Shown: piece after piece, positions 6,197 to 7,883 of the stretch
Layout of the letters: every line of letters begins with the position of its first letter
How positions within the stretch are numbered: position 1 is the first letter of the stretch
Origin: Candidatus Tectimicrobiota bacterium
GTDB taxonomy: Bacteria; UBA8248
NCBI GenBank assembly: GCA_016184445.1
Contig: JACPCT010000067.1
Location: 1-7,883, forward strand
Length of the DNA stretch: 7,883 bases
Reading direction: 5' to 3'
The notes under the pieces: generated by a model
Database searches by the model: none
What the model was told of the DNA's origin: nothing
Seen by the model: only the letters and a program-made list of their open reading frames with translations
Program-made: the position numbers and the translations under genes

Positions 6197-7855
6197 TTAG
6201 AACCCCAGCCGGAGCCCGCGGCCCCCGGCCCGGCTCGCGGCGGTGCCGGCGGCGGCCGTACCCACGATGACGTCCTGCCCCTCCCGCAGACCGCCCGAGA
6301 GGACCTCGGTGTAGCTTCCGTCCGTGCTCCCGATGCGCAGGGTCACGGCCTGAGGTCTCGCGTTATTTCCCGGAATCCATATCCGGCTGACGGCGCCGCC
6401 GCCTCCCCCGCCGCTGAAGAGCCGCTCGTATTTCTCGCGCTGGGGGGGCATGAGGAGGGCGGCGATCTTCGTCCGGCTGGCCTGGCGGAGTTCCTGCACG
6501 CGGACCTCGCGGGCGCGCTCGGTGAGGGTCTCCGAGCGCAGCTTCATGAATCCCTGGCGCTGCTCCTGGAAGATGGCGTCGAGCTTCGTCTGCTGCCCGG
6601 CGCTCAGGCCGAGTTCGCGCACGAGGCGCTCGCGTATCTGCCGGGCGTTGTCCCCAGCCCCGCCCGCCCCGGAGCCCCCCCGCGCGGATGCGCCCGCTGG
6701 GGCTGCGCCCCCGGCCGAAGGCGCAGGGCCCGCGCCGTCCGGATTGAAGCGCAGGGCGGCGTTCGGGATCTTGAGGATGTTCTCCTTGTGGTCCACCACG
6801 AGCCGCACGTTGGCCGTCATCCCGGGCAGGAGCCGGAGCGTCGGGTTCGAAGCGGAGACGACGACGTCGTAGGTCACCACGTTCTGGACGATCTGGGGCG
6901 CCTTGCGGATCTGCACCACCTCGCCCCGGAAGGTCTGGCTCGGGAAGGAGTCCACCGTGAAGGTGGCCTGCATGCCGGGGCGGATGCGGCTGATGTCGGC
7001 CTCGTCCACGTTGGTGTTCACCTGCATCTGGGAGAGATCCTGGGCGATGGTGAATAGGGTGGGGGCCTGGAGGCTGGCTGCCACGGTCTGGCCTACGTCC
7101 ACGTTGCGGGAGACAACCACCCCGTCCACCGGCGCCCGGATGAAAGTGTTCTCCAGATCCACCTTGGCCTGGCTCAGGGAGGCCTCTTTTTGCTTCATAA
7201 CTGCCCGGGCGCTCTGAAGCAGGGCCTCGGTCACCCGGAACTGGGCCTGGGAGGCTTGGATCCCGGTCCGCTGTGCTTCTTCCTGGGCCTGGGTGGCTTC
7301 GAGCTGGGCAGCCGCGGTGTCGTGGGCGGCCTCGGCCGCGTCGATCGTGCTCTGGGGGATGAGCTTCTCCCGGAAGAGATGCCGCTGGCGATCAAGGTTG
7401 CGCTTGGTGTCGAGGAGCCCCACCCGGGCTTTCGTGGTCTGGGCGGCCGCGGCGGCCGCGGCGGCCTTGGCATTCTGGAGGTCAGCGCGGGCGCGCTCGA
7501 GATTGGCTTGCTGGTTGAGGATAGTCGCCTTGGCGGCATCGAGCTCGGCAGCCGCCTGGTTCACCTTGGCCTCGAAGATCTCGGGGGAGATGCGGGCGAT
7601 GACCTGATCCTTGCGAACCTGGGTGTTGAAGTCGGCGTGCAGCTCCGCAATCCGGCCCGAGACCTGGGAGCCCACGATGACGCTCGTGACGGCGTTGAGG
7701 GTGCCGGTGGCGGAGACGGCGGAGGTGAGGACCCCCCGCTCCACCTTGGCGAGGCGGAAGCCCGGCCCGTTCCCTTCCCGGGAGCCCAGGACGAAGTAGG
7801 CCGCCCCCGCAACGACCAGGCCGGCCAAAGCCATCAACAGGTAGCGCCGCCGCAT
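6197..7855 (-). CDS. MacA/HlyD-family periplasmic adaptor with a CpxP/LTxxQ-like insertion
   Basis: This is a membrane-fusion protein linking the inner-membrane MacB-type transporter to an outer-membrane channel, 552 residues from ATG 7855 (GTG 7864 is possible but lacks space for a ribosome-binding site; GGGGGTGAGG precedes the ATG). An N-terminal anchor (YLLMALAGLVVAGAAYFVLG) is followed by the lipoyl half VSATGTLNAVTSVIVGSQVSGRI, a very long Ala/Gln-rich alpha-hairpin (about 90-230) with a tip segment RHLFREKLIPQS, the second lipoyl half NTFIRAPVDGVVVSR, and the barrel through LPGMTANVRL and KIPNAALRF (to residue 370). Then comes an insertion of about 118 residues (371-488) flanked by Gly/Pro/Ala linkers: RERLVRELGLSAGQQTKLDA and ALLMPPQREKYERL resemble LTxxQ repeats of CpxP/Spy-like proteins. 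The membrane-proximal strands resume at VSRIWIPGNN and end with TEVLSGGLREGQDVIVG. E. coli MacA is about 370 residues. First gene of the operon. Confidence 0.92.
   Translation of the reverse strand: MRRRYLLMALAGLVVAGAAYFVLGSREGNGPGFRLAKVERGVLTSAVSATGTLNAVTSVIVGSQVSGRIAELHADFNTQVRKDQVIARISPEIFEAKVNQAAAELDAAKATILNQQANLERARADLQNAKAAAAAAAAQTTKARVGLLDTKRNLDRQRHLFREKLIPQSTIDAAEAAHDTAAAQLEATQAQEEAQRTGIQASQAQFRVTEALLQSARAVMKQKEASLSQAKVDLENTFIRAPVDGVVVSRNVDVGQTVAASLQAPTLFTIAQDLSQMQVNTNVDEADISRIRPGMQATFTVDSFPSQTFRGEVVQIRKAPQIVQNVVTYDVVVSASNPTLRLLPGMTANVRLVVDHKENILKIPNAALRFNPDGAGPAPSAGGAAPAGASARGGSGAGGAGDNARQIRERLVRELGLSAGQQTKLDAIFQEQRQGFMKLRSETLTERAREVRVQELRQASRTKIAALLMPPQREKYERLFSGGGGGGAVSRIWIPGNNARPQAVTLRIGSTDGSYTEVLSGGLREGQDVIVGTAAAGTAASRAGGRGLRLGF
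7442..7466. repeat. 9-bp GGCGGCCGC tandem repeat encoding poly-Ala
   Basis: The 9-bp unit repeats 2.8 times. On the minus strand it encodes a run of alanines in the descending part of the adaptor's alpha-hairpin (KAAAAAAAAQTT). It keeps the frame, so changes in copy number would lengthen or shorten the helix by three residues. Confidence 0.85.
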
Positions 7856-7883
7856 CGGCCTCACCCCCAGGGGAGGGAGGTGC

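Overview
The window is GC-rich DNA, probably from an uncultured Gram-negative bacterium. A MacA/MacB-type efflux system implies an outer membrane, a solute-binding protein carries a Tat-type signal, and two genes can only be read through if UGA is decoded as selenocysteine (Sec). A Sec-decoding, high-GC lineage such as Desulfobacterota, Tectomicrobia or Methylomirabilota would fit, but nothing here settles the taxonomy.

Layout. (1) 12-1330, minus: a Tat-exported branched-chain-amino-acid-type ABC solute-binding protein, broken by an exact 35-bp tandem duplication. (2) 1331-1864: a long, partly AT-rich divergent intergenic region with a good minus-strand promoter, two perfect hairpins in the leader and inverted repeats upstream of the next gene. 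(3) 1865-2365 and 2533-3057, plus: two paralogous peroxiredoxin/thioredoxin-fold proteins. Each has an in-frame TGA exactly where the family has its catalytic Cys (HW-U-PY-C in the first, HW-U-PY-U in the second), and each has a SECIS-like hairpin at the same distance downstream. A strong intrinsic terminator separates them. (4) 3182-3562 and 3576-4196, plus: a small exported Cys-rich protein of unknown function, closely followed by a membrane-anchored or secreted monohaem cytochrome c. (5) 7855-4223, minus: a three-gene MacA/MacB-type export operon (periplasmic adaptor, ATPase, permease) with 1-nt spacing and a 4-bp overlap between genes. The adaptor carries an unusual insertion of about 118 residues that resembles CpxP/Spy (LTxxQ) proteins.

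The main discovery is the tandem selenoprotein pair. The second gene has two UGA codons in a UxxU redox motif, the arrangement known from the SelL family, where one SECIS serves both Sec residues. Ordinary gene callers would cut both genes at the UGA and report only the C-terminal parts.

How the genes work together: the redox proteins and the cytochrome suggest peroxide or disulfide handling and electron transfer in the cell envelope, but the transcription units are separate and no shared pathway is shown. Two exact short tandem duplications (35 bp and 16 bp) raise the question of replication slippage versus assembly error.
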